DNA of 64,000 nt from Psettodes erumei (taxonomy: Eukaryota > Chordata > Actinopteri > Pleuronectiformes > Psettodidae), in contig JAFBJZ010000831.1 in the NCBI GenBank assembly GCA_016785225.1, positions 3,358,001 through 3,422,000 of the forward strand. The letters are read 5' to 3'. Below, one piece after another: positions 25,622-37,600 of this stretch. Numbering within the stretch: the first letter of the stretch is position 1; the number at the start of each line of letters is the position of its first letter. The notes beneath the pieces are model-generated. The model was not told the DNA's origin, ran no database searches, and was given only the letters and a program-made list of their open reading frames with translations. The translations under genes were made by a program, and so were the position numbers.

Positions 25622-26579
25622 TAAAAGGCCCTGGCACTGCGTCCCCTCACGCTACTCGGAGCTCACACAGCCAGTGATGTCACCGGCGCTGCTGCACAAC
25701 AAAGCCTGTCAGCAACCACAGACAGCAAGTGATTCCACTTCTATGACATGGCATTTAGCCGAAGTCAAAACAGGCCCACTTGTTGTCGCATCAACCGGCG
25801 ACATGAAGTCCTACGCTGACCTGTGTAGACCAAACAGAGGTCTGACCTGAACTGACCTTAACGTTGTACAATACATTCAGTGCAATACTGTCACAGTATT
25901 AAAGTCAAAGGCTAAAGGAGATCAGAAAAACATCTGATCCGATCTAACCATGCTGATACTGGAGTTTTGGTTTTAGTCTGTGAAGGTTCTGAGATTTTAA
26001 ACTCGGATTTCTCCAACTGCACCTGTACGGTGCATGGGGATTTCTTTGAGGTGCTCACACATGATGTGAAATAAAGCACCAAGTTTGTCACACAACTTGG
26101 GAAAGAAATATTTTCTCACTTAGCTCTTGTAGTATAGCCACTCAAACTGAGTTTACTTGGGTTTTCCTTTCTTTATATGAACGCTTCAGGTGAACCATGT
26201 TCATAAAAATAACAGGTGGGACACAGGCCATTAAAACGCCTGGAGGGTGTCAAGGCCAAGCAGCTAACACAACTTTTAATTAACCCGTACAGTACAGGGA
26301 CAAGTCGGTGTCCACATCCCCGCCACCGAGCGGAGGCCCGGGGATTAGCGTCGAAGCGGGTTGACACGAATTCATGTGTGTGGAATTTACGTTATTGCGG
26401 CCGCAACACCGGATTCTCAAACGAGACCAGCACCAGTGCAACGGATCGGGGAAGCTAACTAGCCGGCTAACCTCTTTGACCGGGGGGAATTTCTTCTTGC
26501 ACTCCATGGACAGGGACCGCAGGTCCGTCTGCATGTTCTCCAGCAATTTCTTCACCGCTTCGGGACTGCTGGTCGACAT
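1..26579 (-). CDS. mon2: MON2 homolog, regulator of endosome-to-Golgi trafficking (3'-truncated by window edge)
   Basis: MON2 is a large alpha-helical scaffold related to the non-catalytic parts of BIG/GBF Arf-GEFs, without a Sec7 domain. It acts on trans-Golgi/endosome membranes, with DOPEY and flippase partners known from other species. I mapped 33 coding exons whose phases all join without a frameshift, giving about 1,593 codons. Human MON2 is ~1,717 residues, so roughly 120 C-terminal residues lie left of position 1. The start ATG at 26577-26579 has A at -3 and opens [17 protein letters not shown], nearly identical to the mammalian N-terminus. The order of domains known for the family (DCB, HUS, HDS repeats, Mon2 C-terminal region) is preserved. 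Diagnostic stretches include [37 protein letters not shown] and [20 protein letters not shown]. The most variable part is a Gly-rich linker in exon 11 and an acidic tail in exon 12. Exon coordinates are in the three map entries. Identification is secure; some exon ends could shift by a few bases. Confidence 0.96.
3088..3105 (-). other. mon2: MON2 microexon 28 (18 nt, phase 0)
   Basis: Reading the minus strand, a pyrimidine-containing acceptor ending in TAG precedes ATCCAGCTGTTTGCACCG, followed by a GTGAGTT donor. It encodes IQLFAP, which human MON2 carries between NAKYNQ and AEWVALNYV, exactly where exons 27 and 29 end and begin here. Skipping it would remove six residues without a frameshift. 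Confidence 0.88.
8042..8130. repeat. CA microsatellite directly abutting MON2 exon 21
   Basis: The tract is CA-rich and slightly interrupted on the left (8042-8087), then a pure CA run up to 8130. On the minus (sense) strand it reads (GT)n, and its first GT is the splice donor of MON2 exon 21. Confidence 0.95.
9950..10022 (+). repeat. Possible dispersed repeat tail
   Basis: The text 'gccctttgaggccaatttgtgctttgtgatatcgggctatatgaat' (given here only as a position guide) resembles the 3' end of an abundant fish element that normally ends in a ctatataaataaaatt motif. It lies in MON2 intron 20. Only the tail is recognisable. Confidence 0.4.
10957..11034. repeat. Short ccaatcgccc tandem plus CA microsatellite
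   Basis: Three to four copies of a ~10-bp C-rich unit (ccaatcgccc) at about 10960-10985 run into a C tract and then (CA)n from about 10994 to 11034. On the sense strand of MON2 the tract is (GT)n and begins inside the donor of exon 17. Confidence 0.9.
11423..11450. repeat. GT microsatellite in MON2 intron 16
   Basis: A pure (TG)n run on the plus strand. On the MON2 sense strand it is (CA)n starting about 20 nt inside intron 16, just downstream of the exon 16 donor. Confidence 0.92.
12789..12822. repeat. GT microsatellite in MON2 intron 14
   Basis: Uninterrupted (TG)n of about 17 units, lying between exons 14 and 15 of MON2. Confidence 0.92.
13881..14065 (+). repeat. Dispersed teleost repeat with 'gtatagaaaatggatgga' tail
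   Basis: The stretch runs from a 'ggtggctctaaattgcc' motif through 'agccctgcgatacactgg' and 'agctccagctccctctcgac' to 'gtatagaaaatggatgga'. I recognise this as a very common interspersed element of percomorph fish genomes. This copy lies in MON2 intron 12 and is diverged. I cannot assign it to a named SINE, LINE or DNA-transposon family without a repeat library. Confidence 0.7.
19109..19130. repeat. CA microsatellite in MON2 intron 3
   Basis: Short (AC)n run of about 11 units, 115 bp upstream (in transcript direction) of MON2 exon 4. Confidence 0.85.
24176..24209. repeat. GA microsatellite
   Basis: Pure (GA)n of about 17 units in MON2 intron 1. Confidence 0.92.
25584..25619. repeat. CA microsatellite
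   Basis: Pure (CA)n of about 18 units in MON2 intron 1. Confidence 0.92.
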
Positions 26580-26990
26580 CTTTGACGGGCACCTTCGACA
26601 GAAAAATCTTCAAGGAAACTTCAAATGGCAAGGAATGCGGGAGCGCAGTCGCACCCCCACCACCACCCATCCACAGCGGGAGGATATAGTCCGTCGCTAC
26701 TTTATTCGCCTCCCTTGGAAAAGAAAATAAAAACGCCGCGGTCCATTGACACAGTATCCCACTTCTCTGCTTCGGGCGCCCGTTCGCAGGAGAGCAGCGA
26801 TGACACCGGCATATGTTCGCCTTCTTCACAACCCGCTGACATTAGCTTCGTCGAGCAGCATCGTTCCCCTAAATGTATGTTTTTCAAGACTGTTCTCTAA
26901 TCGGAGATATTTGCCACAATTGAGCAGTCTACCATCGGCTGCCGTCAGCTCCACTTTCTTTCCCACAATGCTTCGGTGGACAGTGACACG
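26580..26990 (-). promoter_or_regulatory. mon2: MON2 5' leader and probable promoter region
   Basis: This stretch lies immediately upstream of the MON2 start codon. It is richer in G+C and CpG than the AT-rich sequence to its right, as expected for a housekeeping promoter. At about 26960-26970 the sequence ttcccacaatgc resembles half of a ZNF143-type site. No TATA box is apparent and the transcription start cannot be fixed from sequence alone. Confidence 0.4.
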
Positions 26991-26999
26991 TCACTAGGA

Positions 27000-28146
27000 C
27001 TTCCGTAAACAGTGACCGATTCAGACCGATGACTACAGCGACTCCTGCTGGCAAGAGCTCCACATGGCGGGATAACGCAGTTCCGTGTCCACATGCGCCA
27101 CCTACAGGTCGGAGAATAAGTTGCAGGCTGCAGCTGTTTTTTTTTTAAACCTTTCATTGCAAAAATTTTATTTATTTACATTTATTTTAATTTCGAAGGT
27201 TCCTGTCCTTAAAGTACCATACTTTAAGGGACAAGGCTTGATTACCAAACGGGCAAACTGCAGGTACTCTGTATTATTTTATGTCCAGCGTACATAATTT
27301 GGCCGCAAATCAGAACTACAGTGTTAAAGATACATAATGTGGCATTGTGAATATTAGAATTTGTTTTTAATCATAGAAATAGATACACTTAAGAAACAGA
27401 AATTCTCTGTAGTGTGAATGATCATTCAGGTACTTAATGAATTGGATGATCGATAAACATATTTCAGTACAAATGTAATGAAGGTATCTTTATTCAGTCA
27501 TAAAAATAATTTTAGCATATAAAAGTTACACACATAAAAGTCTCCCCCCTATTGGTAATCAATTATCATATATTCATTCCAGCATTGCAACTAAAGAAAC
27601 ACCAGCTGATCTTCATTTATACAGCAGGAGAGGACATTACGAGAAAGATATTAATTTTGGAATGAATCCCTTTAACCATTAGATTCCTTCCCTGTTCATA
27701 TCATCTACCTAAGTGACACAGCTGTCTCTTTCGGGCACTTTAGATTTTAATTTATTACAATTCAGAGACAACAGAGATGAGGCAATACGAACTGATTTAG
27801 AATAATATCAATAATCAGAAGACTAACAAAAAGCATGTACATTATTAATTATTATCTGCAAAAAGCTCAGTAAAGCAAAAGGAAGAAAAAACATACAGTG
27901 AATAAATGAACATGGTGACGTTAATATTGATCACCAACAGAAAAGCTTAATTGAGATGAGTTGTGGTCAGTTCTGCTAAATGTAAATTTCAAATCAATAT
28001 CTTGCATTCTCAAGAATTTCTTATTAGCATGCTTTATGGGATGTTTTATTGGAAAATCTCACATCCTGTGATAACTCATACAGTAAAAACATGACTGAAT
28101 TCAACACACAACTTTCTCATACAGAAGTGCATTCAAACACATAGAT
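27000..28146. other. Intergenic AT-rich spacer between MON2 promoter and slc6a13 3' end
   Basis: AT-rich sequence with no conserved open frame on either strand. It probably includes distal 3'-UTR of slc6a13 on its right side. Confidence 0.5.
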
Positions 28147-28152
28147 TTTATT
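28147..28152 (-). terminator. slc6a13: Candidate polyadenylation signal of slc6a13
   Basis: First AATAAA on the minus strand after the stop codon, about 510 nt downstream. Further AATAAA copies follow to the left (e.g. 28045-28050), so the site used is uncertain. Confidence 0.35.
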
Positions 28153-28658
28153 CAAGTGAATATTTACGATCTGTGCACTCATGTGATGCCTCCTGTGTTC
28201 CATCTTCACCAGACAGCTGACAGAACGATAGAGAGTAACTGGAATGCCATGTCAGAACATTAGAGATGTCCATAACAGAAAAAAATGCTTCCTTAGAAAG
28301 CAGAAATGATCAAATGTAAAATTATTTGCCACTGTGTAACAACAATGGCCACATTTTATCCAACATACATATGACTCTGCCACTGGCAAATGAGATGATA
28401 ACCAGCTCTCCTAAAAAAGGGTGTGAGGAAATGTTGCTGCCATCTGACTGCATGTTGAAGGCAGGCTACAAAGGAGAAAATCCCAGCAGTAGATCAGCAG
28501 TTACAGGTCAGGTGACTCTTCAACTCCACGTCCGTGCGTGTTTTGTCACTTTGTCCAGTGAGGTATTGCAGGGAGAGTTGGGATAGGGGCCAGACAGAAT
28601 CAAAAGTGATGTGTGACCTTTGACCCCCCACAAGGCTCTGATTTCAACCCTCAGGTCT

Positions 28659-31600
28659 TCAGCAATGAGACTCCTTTTCATCAACGGGGAAGTAACCATC
28701 CTTATTAGGAGGTGCTTTCTGAAGGAGGCTGTTGCCATCTGCTGCAAAGATGGCGAGCTGCTTCTCCTGCTCCTGCTTCGTCTTCGGTAACTCAGTGGAA
28801 GGAGTGGTCAAGAGAGCAAGGCGCTATGAACAGAAACTCAATTAATTATTGTTACATATGAGGGATGTGACTGTAAAGGAACATTATCTGAGGGGTTATT
28901 CAAGATTAGCAATGCTTTTTGACTGTTTCTTACATATTTATGATTATTCTTGGCATTTTGCCATTATTTCATTGTGAGCATAGATGCATGTTACGAAGGT
29001 CCCTTGGTGGAATCAGGAATGTTGTGGTTATGCAGTGATGGAGAACTCCTAGAACAGCTAGATTAAAAGATTACCATAGATTGTATTCAAAAGAATTTAT
29101 GATAGCTTCAATATTGAGGCTTTAATGTCTTTAAATTATTGCTTAATTTTTTTCTGACCACTTGAGGGCAATGCAATCAGCTGTAAACACAACACTGACA
29201 AATGAAGATGTTCTAAAGATAGTATGGTTGATGCATTAGCAACCATCCAGGAGATGTGGAGGAACATTAGCATTAATTTGGAGTCATGCTGGCCAGCTGA
29301 TGAATAAGTCAAATATTCATTATTCCACTATGTCCAGGCAGTTATTTAACCTGCCATCTTGCAGTGAGCAGGTAGAGTACAATGGATTTAGAAACAGCTG
29401 CCATTGGTAAACAACGTTTTTGAAACCGAGTTGAGAATTTGCTCCTAAAAAGAACAGAGAGAAAGAGAAACATACCTCTCTCAGCGTTCCTGGGGTGTAG
29501 TACAGTTTCACTGCCACCCAAAGAGGGATGCACAGCATTGAGGACAGGGCCAGGATCCAGCCTATCCCATGGCCCCACCATGGGTATATATATTCATTGT
29601 TGTACTTCAGAGGTGAGTACTTGATCAAGGCAAAGGCAAAGGTTCCCTGGTGAGAAAGACAGTAAGGATATATTTAATGGTTTCATTTTGATGACTGTTA
29701 CTTCTATTAAAAATCAAATTTGGATACTGTTTAAGTGAAATCTTTTATTAAGATTCATAATGCCATTACCTTTAACCATCAACATGGTTTTTAAAAGTAT
29801 GAAAAAGGACATTATTTATTGTCTTTTGCAAATGTAAACGTATTTCTAACACTGGCCACCAGAGGCTGCTCTTCTTCCAAGAAAATACTGCAAAAACAGG
29901 TATGTTGAGGGTGAATGCCAAACCCACAAAGCACGTTGCAGGGGTGAAGAAAAGCCAGCAGTATTTGATGACAGGGCTGGGACGATAACCAATCATGTCT
30001 TCTATGTTGTCATAGAAACGGTCAGCACCTGTAATCAGGGAGAGATGGAGGTAAACGCAGCAACAATCATCTGTGACAAGATTCACTCTGTTTGAACAGC
30101 AGAGATCTCAGGAAAAACATCACATCAATACTTTTCTTGAATAAAAAAACTGACTGCTTTGTACCGATATAATTACTTTATTGAAATTATTTAGCTCAAT
30201 TTTGAGTTCTTATAATTAATTCTATTCATTTGAGCATGAAAAATAAACCATCCAATAGAAATAACACTCCTATCGCTCAGCCTCAGCTGCCCAATCTATG
30301 CATCAAGCAAAAGAGAGCCTTTAATTTTTATGGGCTGGTTGAAGGAGCAGTGGATGGGGGAATGAATAGTGCCCAGTGAGACGAAAGCCTTTGTCTTTTA
30401 AATACCCCCCTTCAAGAATTCCTGAATAGCCTGGGTAACACACTTACCATAAATCCAAGCAATGCAAACAGTCTCAAAAATAGCCACGAATAGCAGACAC
30501 ATCCCACTTGCTGCATAATAGTCAAAGAGCTGGAAGATGTACATTCCTCCCTGTGTGGAAAAACACGGGTTTATAACCCTATGCAGGCATAGCAAGTTAA
30601 AGAAAACCCTGCATTTAGTCAAATATACAAAAAACTGGAGTCACTGCATATTGGATATCATTTTTGCTCTTGGAGACAACTCTGCAAAATACAATTCTGT
30701 GAAATTTGATAATACTCAGACAGCACACAGGTAATGGAACAATCAAATGGGCATGAAGGGATTTGGGAGAATCTGTTGTTTATGTTGTTTATTAGGAGGC
30801 TGCTGAGAGAGAGCTTTCACAGGTAGAAATGTGCAGTTTCACTGTATAAAATTAATTTAGAAGACTGTTTGACCTTTCATCTGTGTGGCTAAATAATCCA
30901 AATTTTCACTTAAAAGACTTGGTCAAGTCACTCTTACAGTTTTGCCTTTATAATCCTATTGACCTTCGTTTATTATGACTGTGTACTCTAATGTCGGTCA
31001 TAGTTACCTGTTTAATATTGCCTTGAAGAAGATGGCTATGGATTGAAGTTGTGTCACATGGTATTTGAAGATTAAATGCTTATTTTGTAATCATCATCAT
31101 GTAAAAACGTGGGGTCACTAAGACTGACCTCCGTCAGCATGATGAGCCCCACGAGGAAGGACATCACAGCCACTGCCAGGATGAAGAGCTCCCTGCGGTT
31201 TTTACGGCGGAAGGTGGAGGGATACATGTCCACCATGGCTGTCACCAGGCTCTCCACACACACAAACTGAGAGAGGAGAGAAAATTTGTTCATATGCTTC
31301 TGTGTGGGTGTAGGTTAGCGAATGTTGCTCAACTATAAAGTTGTACACAGTTGAAATTGGTACCTATTCTCTCAATAGAATAAAAGGGCTGCGTTGATAA
31401 AATTTATGTCTATATTACTCTACTGCCTGACTGTCTTTGTGTGTGTGTGGTGGTGGTGCACATGTTGGTCTCACTTGACTGTCCAGTCCCAGGAAGACAA
31501 TCATAATGAAGAAGCAGCAGGCCCACAGGGGGGAGAAAGGCATCATGGCCACAGCTCGAGGATAGGCTATGAAGGCCAAACCTGGACCTGTGTTAGACAG

Positions 31601-34600
31601 ATTTCAAATGTATAGAAATAGAGGACAATATAACTACAGCTGTCTGAATGTAGTGACCTATTTCATAAAGTAAAGTTTGAAATAAAAAACCCAACACCAA
31701 CCAGATTCAGCCACTTCTGAGATGTGTATATTCTGCTCGTAAGACATAAAGCCCAGGATGGAGAAGATGGCGAAGCCTGCGACAAAACTGGTGCCACTGT
31801 TTAGGAAGCAGAGGCACAGGCAATCCCTGGAAACATAACGGGAGAGGGAATAGTAAGCAACATTGTCTGGCCCTATAAAGAAATTGTTACTAACACAAAC
31901 TAACAACTGCTGAAGCATTAGCGACACTGAAGACAAAGTAGAGAGATAGTGTTGCACTGTTAAACGTCATGCTGCATTGTTACTTCAGCCTACACACCTG
32001 TAGCAGTTGTTGTTGTACTTGTTGTAACTTCCCAGGGCAGTGAGGCAGCCTAAGCAGATGGCGTAGGAGAAGAAGATCTGTGTTCCAGCATCCATCCACA
32101 CCTCAGGGCAGAAAAAAAAACAGGACAGTCAAATGGCGAAAAAAACAAACATTAAACGGGACAAAACAATAATATTTTAAACATGACAAACACTGACACT
32201 TTTTTGTTTCAGTGTTAGGTTGATTTGACAGTGTCCCCATGGGCAAAGTTAATTCTATAAACCGATGAAGATAGTGCCGCATGTGCAGCAAGCATTTTTT
32301 AAACTGTACTGAATATTCATAAAATAATTTACAAGCATTAACTTTAAAATGTGTTTTTTGAGGAAAAACTGTAAATACATTCATACAGTTTCAATTCAAC
32401 TCACAGCCAGAAAAAAAACAGAGCTGTCTGTGGCCTCTAACTCACAGAAAATTAGACGAGAAGCCTTTTTAACTTGGTGACGTCCATGGTGAGCTTGAGT
32501 TTCACCCAGCCTCCCATTTATCTTTCATGGTGAAAGTGTTTCCTCCACTCAAACTGCCACATCTCTTTTCAAAAACACAATCTAACACAATCAAATCCTT
32601 ACTCCATCTCCTTTTCTCCTCACCCTTTCAACAATCCTGATGTTGTCCACCCAGCAAAGCAATTATCCACCCCAGTCAACCCGAGGCATAAAGTGCAGCA
32701 CTTTTCACTTGCTCGCACTTAAAAATTCAAATGAGGTTTCTCTTTATTCTTGCAGCTCTGGTAAAGTGCTCCCGGGCCACTGGAGTATGTTCTAGACAGC
32801 TGGCATCCAGGACTGAAGATCTGCTTGACTGGGAGTTGAACTAACATGAGCTGTGGACACAACGCAGTTGTATCAACGTGACACAAGTGCAGGTATTCCC
32901 AAAGTCCACCTGCCTAGCTTGTCTTTGGCATGTGCACACAGGTTTCTAATTATCCCCAGAGCCCTGCGAGGGATTGAAGAGAGTCCCTCCTTTGGATTTG
33001 GATTACACCGGTTCCAATCTAACGGTGCAAGGAAAGAAGAAACTGTAATGTCCCAGTTACTATTACCATCCCAAATCCGTTCAGTCTTTCTGTAGCCAGG
33101 AAAAAAGTCCAAGACCTTCTGCTGGACATATTTTGAAGTGACACTGTCCCCTTGGGACAAACTGGTGGCAGCACTGTTAAAACTGCTTAAAGCAGTTTGA
33201 AGGACCCTGTCCTTCTGTTCAAAGCAAAAGCAGGAGGCAGTGTGGTGTTATTCCCACAAAACATCATGCAAGCAGAGGGATGATGCACAAAGAGTTTGAC
33301 ACCTCTTGACTTAAACTGATTTTTCTTGTGACTTGGGGACAGCAAAAAGGGGAAAGTGAAAGCTGTGACTATACCAGTCACAATAATTATCACCATTCAA
33401 CCCTCTGAGTGGGATCTGACCTGAAACCCTTTCAAACCCTTAAGAAACCCGTTCTTAAATATGTGCTGAAATTATCAGTGTGCATAACTTGTAATCTTGT
33501 CAGGCTGGCCAAGCCCAAGGCAGTACTGTACCAGTTCTGTTCTGCTCCAGTTTTATATCAAGGCATCAAAAAAATTTAGCAAAGCATTAAGTGCAGTCAA
33601 TTGCATCTGCATGTCTGAGTGTCTATGTTCAACATAACCGGGAATCTCCTTCCTACCTGTGGGTCAGTCAGTCGTCCGAGGTCGGGGTAGAGGTAGAAGT
33701 GGATTCCCCTGGAGGCTCCAGGCAGGGTGACCCCCCTGATTAGCAGGATCACTAACATGGCATACGGAAAGGTGGCTGTGAAGTAAACCACCTGCAGAAG
33801 GAGAAGGAAGCAGAAGCAGCACTTTGTCAATGGGCATACGTGTCTGTCCAATAAAAATACAAGAATACGTGTCCAATAGCACTTTAGCTATGTCAAACCT
33901 GTGTTTAAAGTTCAAAGATTAGATTGAATATGTGTCTGTCGTGAATGGAGGTCAGGCTTCACCTTGCCAGTGGACTTGACTCCTTTCCAGATGCAGAAGT
34001 AGCAGATGACCCAGGCAATGGCCAGACAGACAACTAAGTCCCAGTTCAGAGAGCCAATGTGATCAATACCTGAGGAAATTCTCAGGACTCTGCGCCTGGG
34101 GCATGCACACATAGGACCAACATTATAAATATTGTATTTAGTCATAGAATTAATTGTTTACCACATTCTATGTATGTGTGTTTACAATTTTTTCCAGTAT
34201 AGCCTTTGCTCCATGTTCTCAGGAGTAGAGATTCAAAAGTTTTGTAGCGAAAAGGCAAAACTTTTGAGTCAGTAAAGAAAAAGATGTAGTGTAAGACACA
34301 TTTTTGGAACAGTCTTGTTAAGATGAATATTTGGTGAACTTGGTGGCACATGAGGCCATTTGAGGACATAGCCAAAGAGAAAAGGCACTTACTCCCAGAA
34401 CTCAATGACAGGAGAAGTGGCGTTGTCATGGTGACTGATGGAGCTGTTCCCCCTCTGAAATTCCATACAGGAATCTTGAATGAAGGAAAGACAAAAAGAC
34501 ATTCAATCCTGTGAAGAAAATCCAAGCCTTCTCCTAGGTTTCCAAGTTACAGATGGGTGAGTGAAACAATGCGTCCACTGAGACGGGGAAGTGAAATGGT

Positions 34601-37600
34601 GCATGAACGCTCAAAAGACAAAAGAAAACTATCAATGAAGGTGAACACCGGCAAAATTTAAATATGAAAACATACAATGAATAACCCTTAGAAATCCAAA
34701 AACTTGGCCTATAAAGAGCATGTCAGTCCATGAGATTCCACCAACAACAGGCTCTGCCATCAGTTCACTATCACAGAATTATCCTGGTCTTTCTCTAACA
34801 TAAGTTGTGCTTACCTTCCTTAGCTTCATAAGCCATTAATGGAATATATTACCTGTGTTCCAGGTGTTGTTACAGGAGGCCCAGGGCAGGTCCCAGGTGA
34901 AGGAGTTGGACAGGAAGAAGATGGCCCAGGCTAACACAATTATGTAGTAGACGTTCAGCAGAGCAACGATCACCTGGGTGGCATAACCCAGCCCTGGAAC
35001 AGGAAACACCAGATTTATGGCATTTATTAAGCAGTAAAAAAGGGACATTATTATCACTTTTTAGCAAAAAAATGAAATGCAACCTAACAAATGGGATTTA
35101 GTGTGGGGGCTGTTGACAAGAGGGAACATTTGGTTTTGATCATGATTTGAGCAGTCTGGTTTGTTTACTTCCATATAGGTATATGTTTTAATAGAGTTGT
35201 GATGAGGAATCTGTCTTGCAGGCACGCTATCACTGAAAAGCAGCATGGACACCATTTAACAAGCACATGTGAAGTTGCAGTGAGTCTGTTGTTTGGTTGC
35301 ATCGGTGTAATTTGACAGCTGCCTGAGAGCATACTAAGTTCTGTTTAATTTGAAGTGTACTCATAGCCTCACCTGTAAGCACTTACTGTACTTTATGTCA
35401 AGTGACAAAACTGATTTGAAGTCAGAGACAGGATTGACAGATCGTGACAGCTCGATTCACTCTAGAGAAAGAAGCATAATTATACCTTGGAAAAAGCTTG
35501 TCTCTCCAGCGTTTGACTCAGCCCATCCTCAGCTCTTTGCTCCTGCCCTTTCACATGATGCCACCACAGTAAATTACACGTGGGCTAAAGTATAATAAGT
35601 TCCATTTTTAGGGTTAAATTCTTGTTCCAACGTGTGATTGCACACCTCACTCGACTCCCCCCCGGCTGCCATCCTCTGTGGGTTATGATTATGGTTGATT
35701 ACAGACTTATTTGAAGGAAGCTGATTGCTAAAAGCCTTGGAGAAATGTGATGTCAGTCAGTGTTGTTGGTTGCTTTTCCAGCCATTAAAATGACATGCAT
35801 CACCCTCCCACCTCTGCATGACATGCATATAGGCTAACACAGATGTATGCCTGTGTATACATCATCACACTGAAGTTCCTTTCGTCCCACGTTGTTGTGT
35901 GGACATACAATACATACCGTTGATGCTGTTACTGATTTGTTCTCATGAGTCTTTGTATGTGTCCTGTGTGTGCACAAGAAACTGCTTGTGCCAGAATAAG
36001 ACCCATACTGTGATCATTAGATCAATACATGTTTTCTTTCAAAACTTCATGAAGATGGGTGCACCCCAACACCACACCCAAACTTTTACACAGTATAGAA
36101 AACATCTTGATGTCATGGAAGTGTAAAATAGATCAGAAGATCTTAGGAGTGCATGGCACTACAACTTCTACGCTGATGAGTTTGGTCTGCTCTCTAAAGT
36201 GCTTGATATTAAGGAAACTGGTAAATTACCTTCAAACAGAGGGCAGATCTTCCTCCAGCAGGTGATACCGCCCTCACTGGTGTACTGACCCAGAGCCGTC
36301 TCCAGGAAGAAGACCGGGATCCCGCAAGCAAACAGGAAGATGAGGTATGGGATAAAGAAGGCACCTGACGCAAAAACATGTAGACACATTATTTCACCAT
36401 AAACACATGTAGACTGCAGGGAAATGTTTCGAAAATAAAAAATAAATGCTAAAAATGATCAAAAATCACAAATTTAGAGCACTGTATTGTAAAAGCTATA
36501 AGACAGGGCCCTGTAAAATGTTATTAGTCAAGAAAGCATCCATCTACTGTAGCTGCCAAAAGACCAACAAAAGGGAATAACAAACTATTTGATTTCGTAT
36601 GAAACATTCAAATAAGATTAAGATTCATCGTTAAGATTTTATTGTTTGCCAGTCCTTCGTTGTGCAATGGATCTATTCAGAATACATTTCATATTAACCT
36701 ATGTAAGCATTTTTTCATGTTCTCGCTCTAAATTATATTTTAACTTTGTGCTTGCTTCTGATCACTGTCCTGCTAAGACAACATTGTGAAACGCCACCTT
36801 TTGTGTCAAACAGGGAACAAAATGACAAACTGGAAATGAGGACTTCCAGCACTCACCTCCTCCGTTCTTGTAACAAAGGTAGGGAAAACGCCACACATTC
36901 CCCAGGCCTATAATTTCTCCAGCCACAGACAGAACAAACTCAAGCTTGTTGCCCCACTGACCCCTGTCTATCATCTTCTCCTCCGTACTGGGCACAATAT
37001 CCAGGGGCCTGTTGTTCCCATTGGAGGGTTCCACCTTAGACATCTTCTCCAATTCACCCGTGCGTCCTAAAGGTTACATCAGAAAGAGTAGATGAGCCAA
37101 AACATAAATTTAAGGGAAAAAGACATAGATATAGGCAGTAGAATGACAATGACCTAAAAAGTCATAGCAGGGTGGAATGAAGCCAGAAGATTATCATTTC
37201 ATAAATCATTAAACGCATATTGAATTATTTTACTTTTCAATGGCAGTTTCTTTCACAAAGCATTAAAGTGACAGTCCCAACAACCCCGAGACTGAGACAG
37301 ATGACATCTCCAGGAAATGAATCCAAAAATGAAAGTCCATCTAATGTCCCCAAAATTGACCTGTGATGACCTGTGCCATCTTTTATCTTTTGTTTGTTTC
37401 TGCACATGCTACTTGCTATTTTGTGCAGTTTAAATATAAAGCGCATTCATTTTACTTGCAACCAAATGTGCTGTATGAAAAGTATTGCCCTGCCTAGTAA
37501 CGGAGCAGTGTGTTTGAGGATTAAATCTGTTTAAGACCTGGAGGGAGAAGAAACAACTTCAGGACCTTGGCTAGTTCTCAAGGAGAATCCCCACTGAGCC

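Larger units (their letters stand above)
21513..26471. other. MON2 intron 1, no gene seen; several simple repeats
   Basis: This is a 5-kb first intron. I find no conserved coding exon on either strand. It contains a T run (23799-23818), a GA microsatellite (24176-24209), an A run (24337-24358) and a CA microsatellite (25584-25619). Open frames here are short and resemble no family I know. Confidence 0.6.
15315..26579 (-). other. mon2: MON2 exon map, coding exons 1-11 (DCB/HUS part)
   Basis: Exons in transcript order: 1 26472-26579; 2 21449-21512; 3 20294-20421; 4 18864-18995; 5 18447-18576; 6 17886-17983; 7 17344-17469; 8 16870-17064; 9 16307-16431; 10 15888-16027; 11 15315-15468. Each is bounded by AG on its 5' side and GT on its 3' side when read on the minus strand, and the phases chain 0,1,0,0,1,0,0,0,2,1,2. 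Exons 1-5 encode the N-terminal dimerisation (DCB) region, ending near [13 protein letters not shown]. Exons 6-10 carry the HUS-type region, including [17 protein letters not shown] and [20 protein letters not shown]. Exon 11 encodes a Gly/Ala-rich linker ([18 protein letters not shown]) followed by the conserved [19 protein letters not shown]. Intron 1 (about 5 kb) is the longest of the gene. Confidence 0.9.

Noticed and set aside
26467..26829. Long frame overlapping MON2 exon 1 in another frame
   Set aside because: It covers the leader and exon 1 out of frame and has no family similarity. The MON2 frame is conserved instead.
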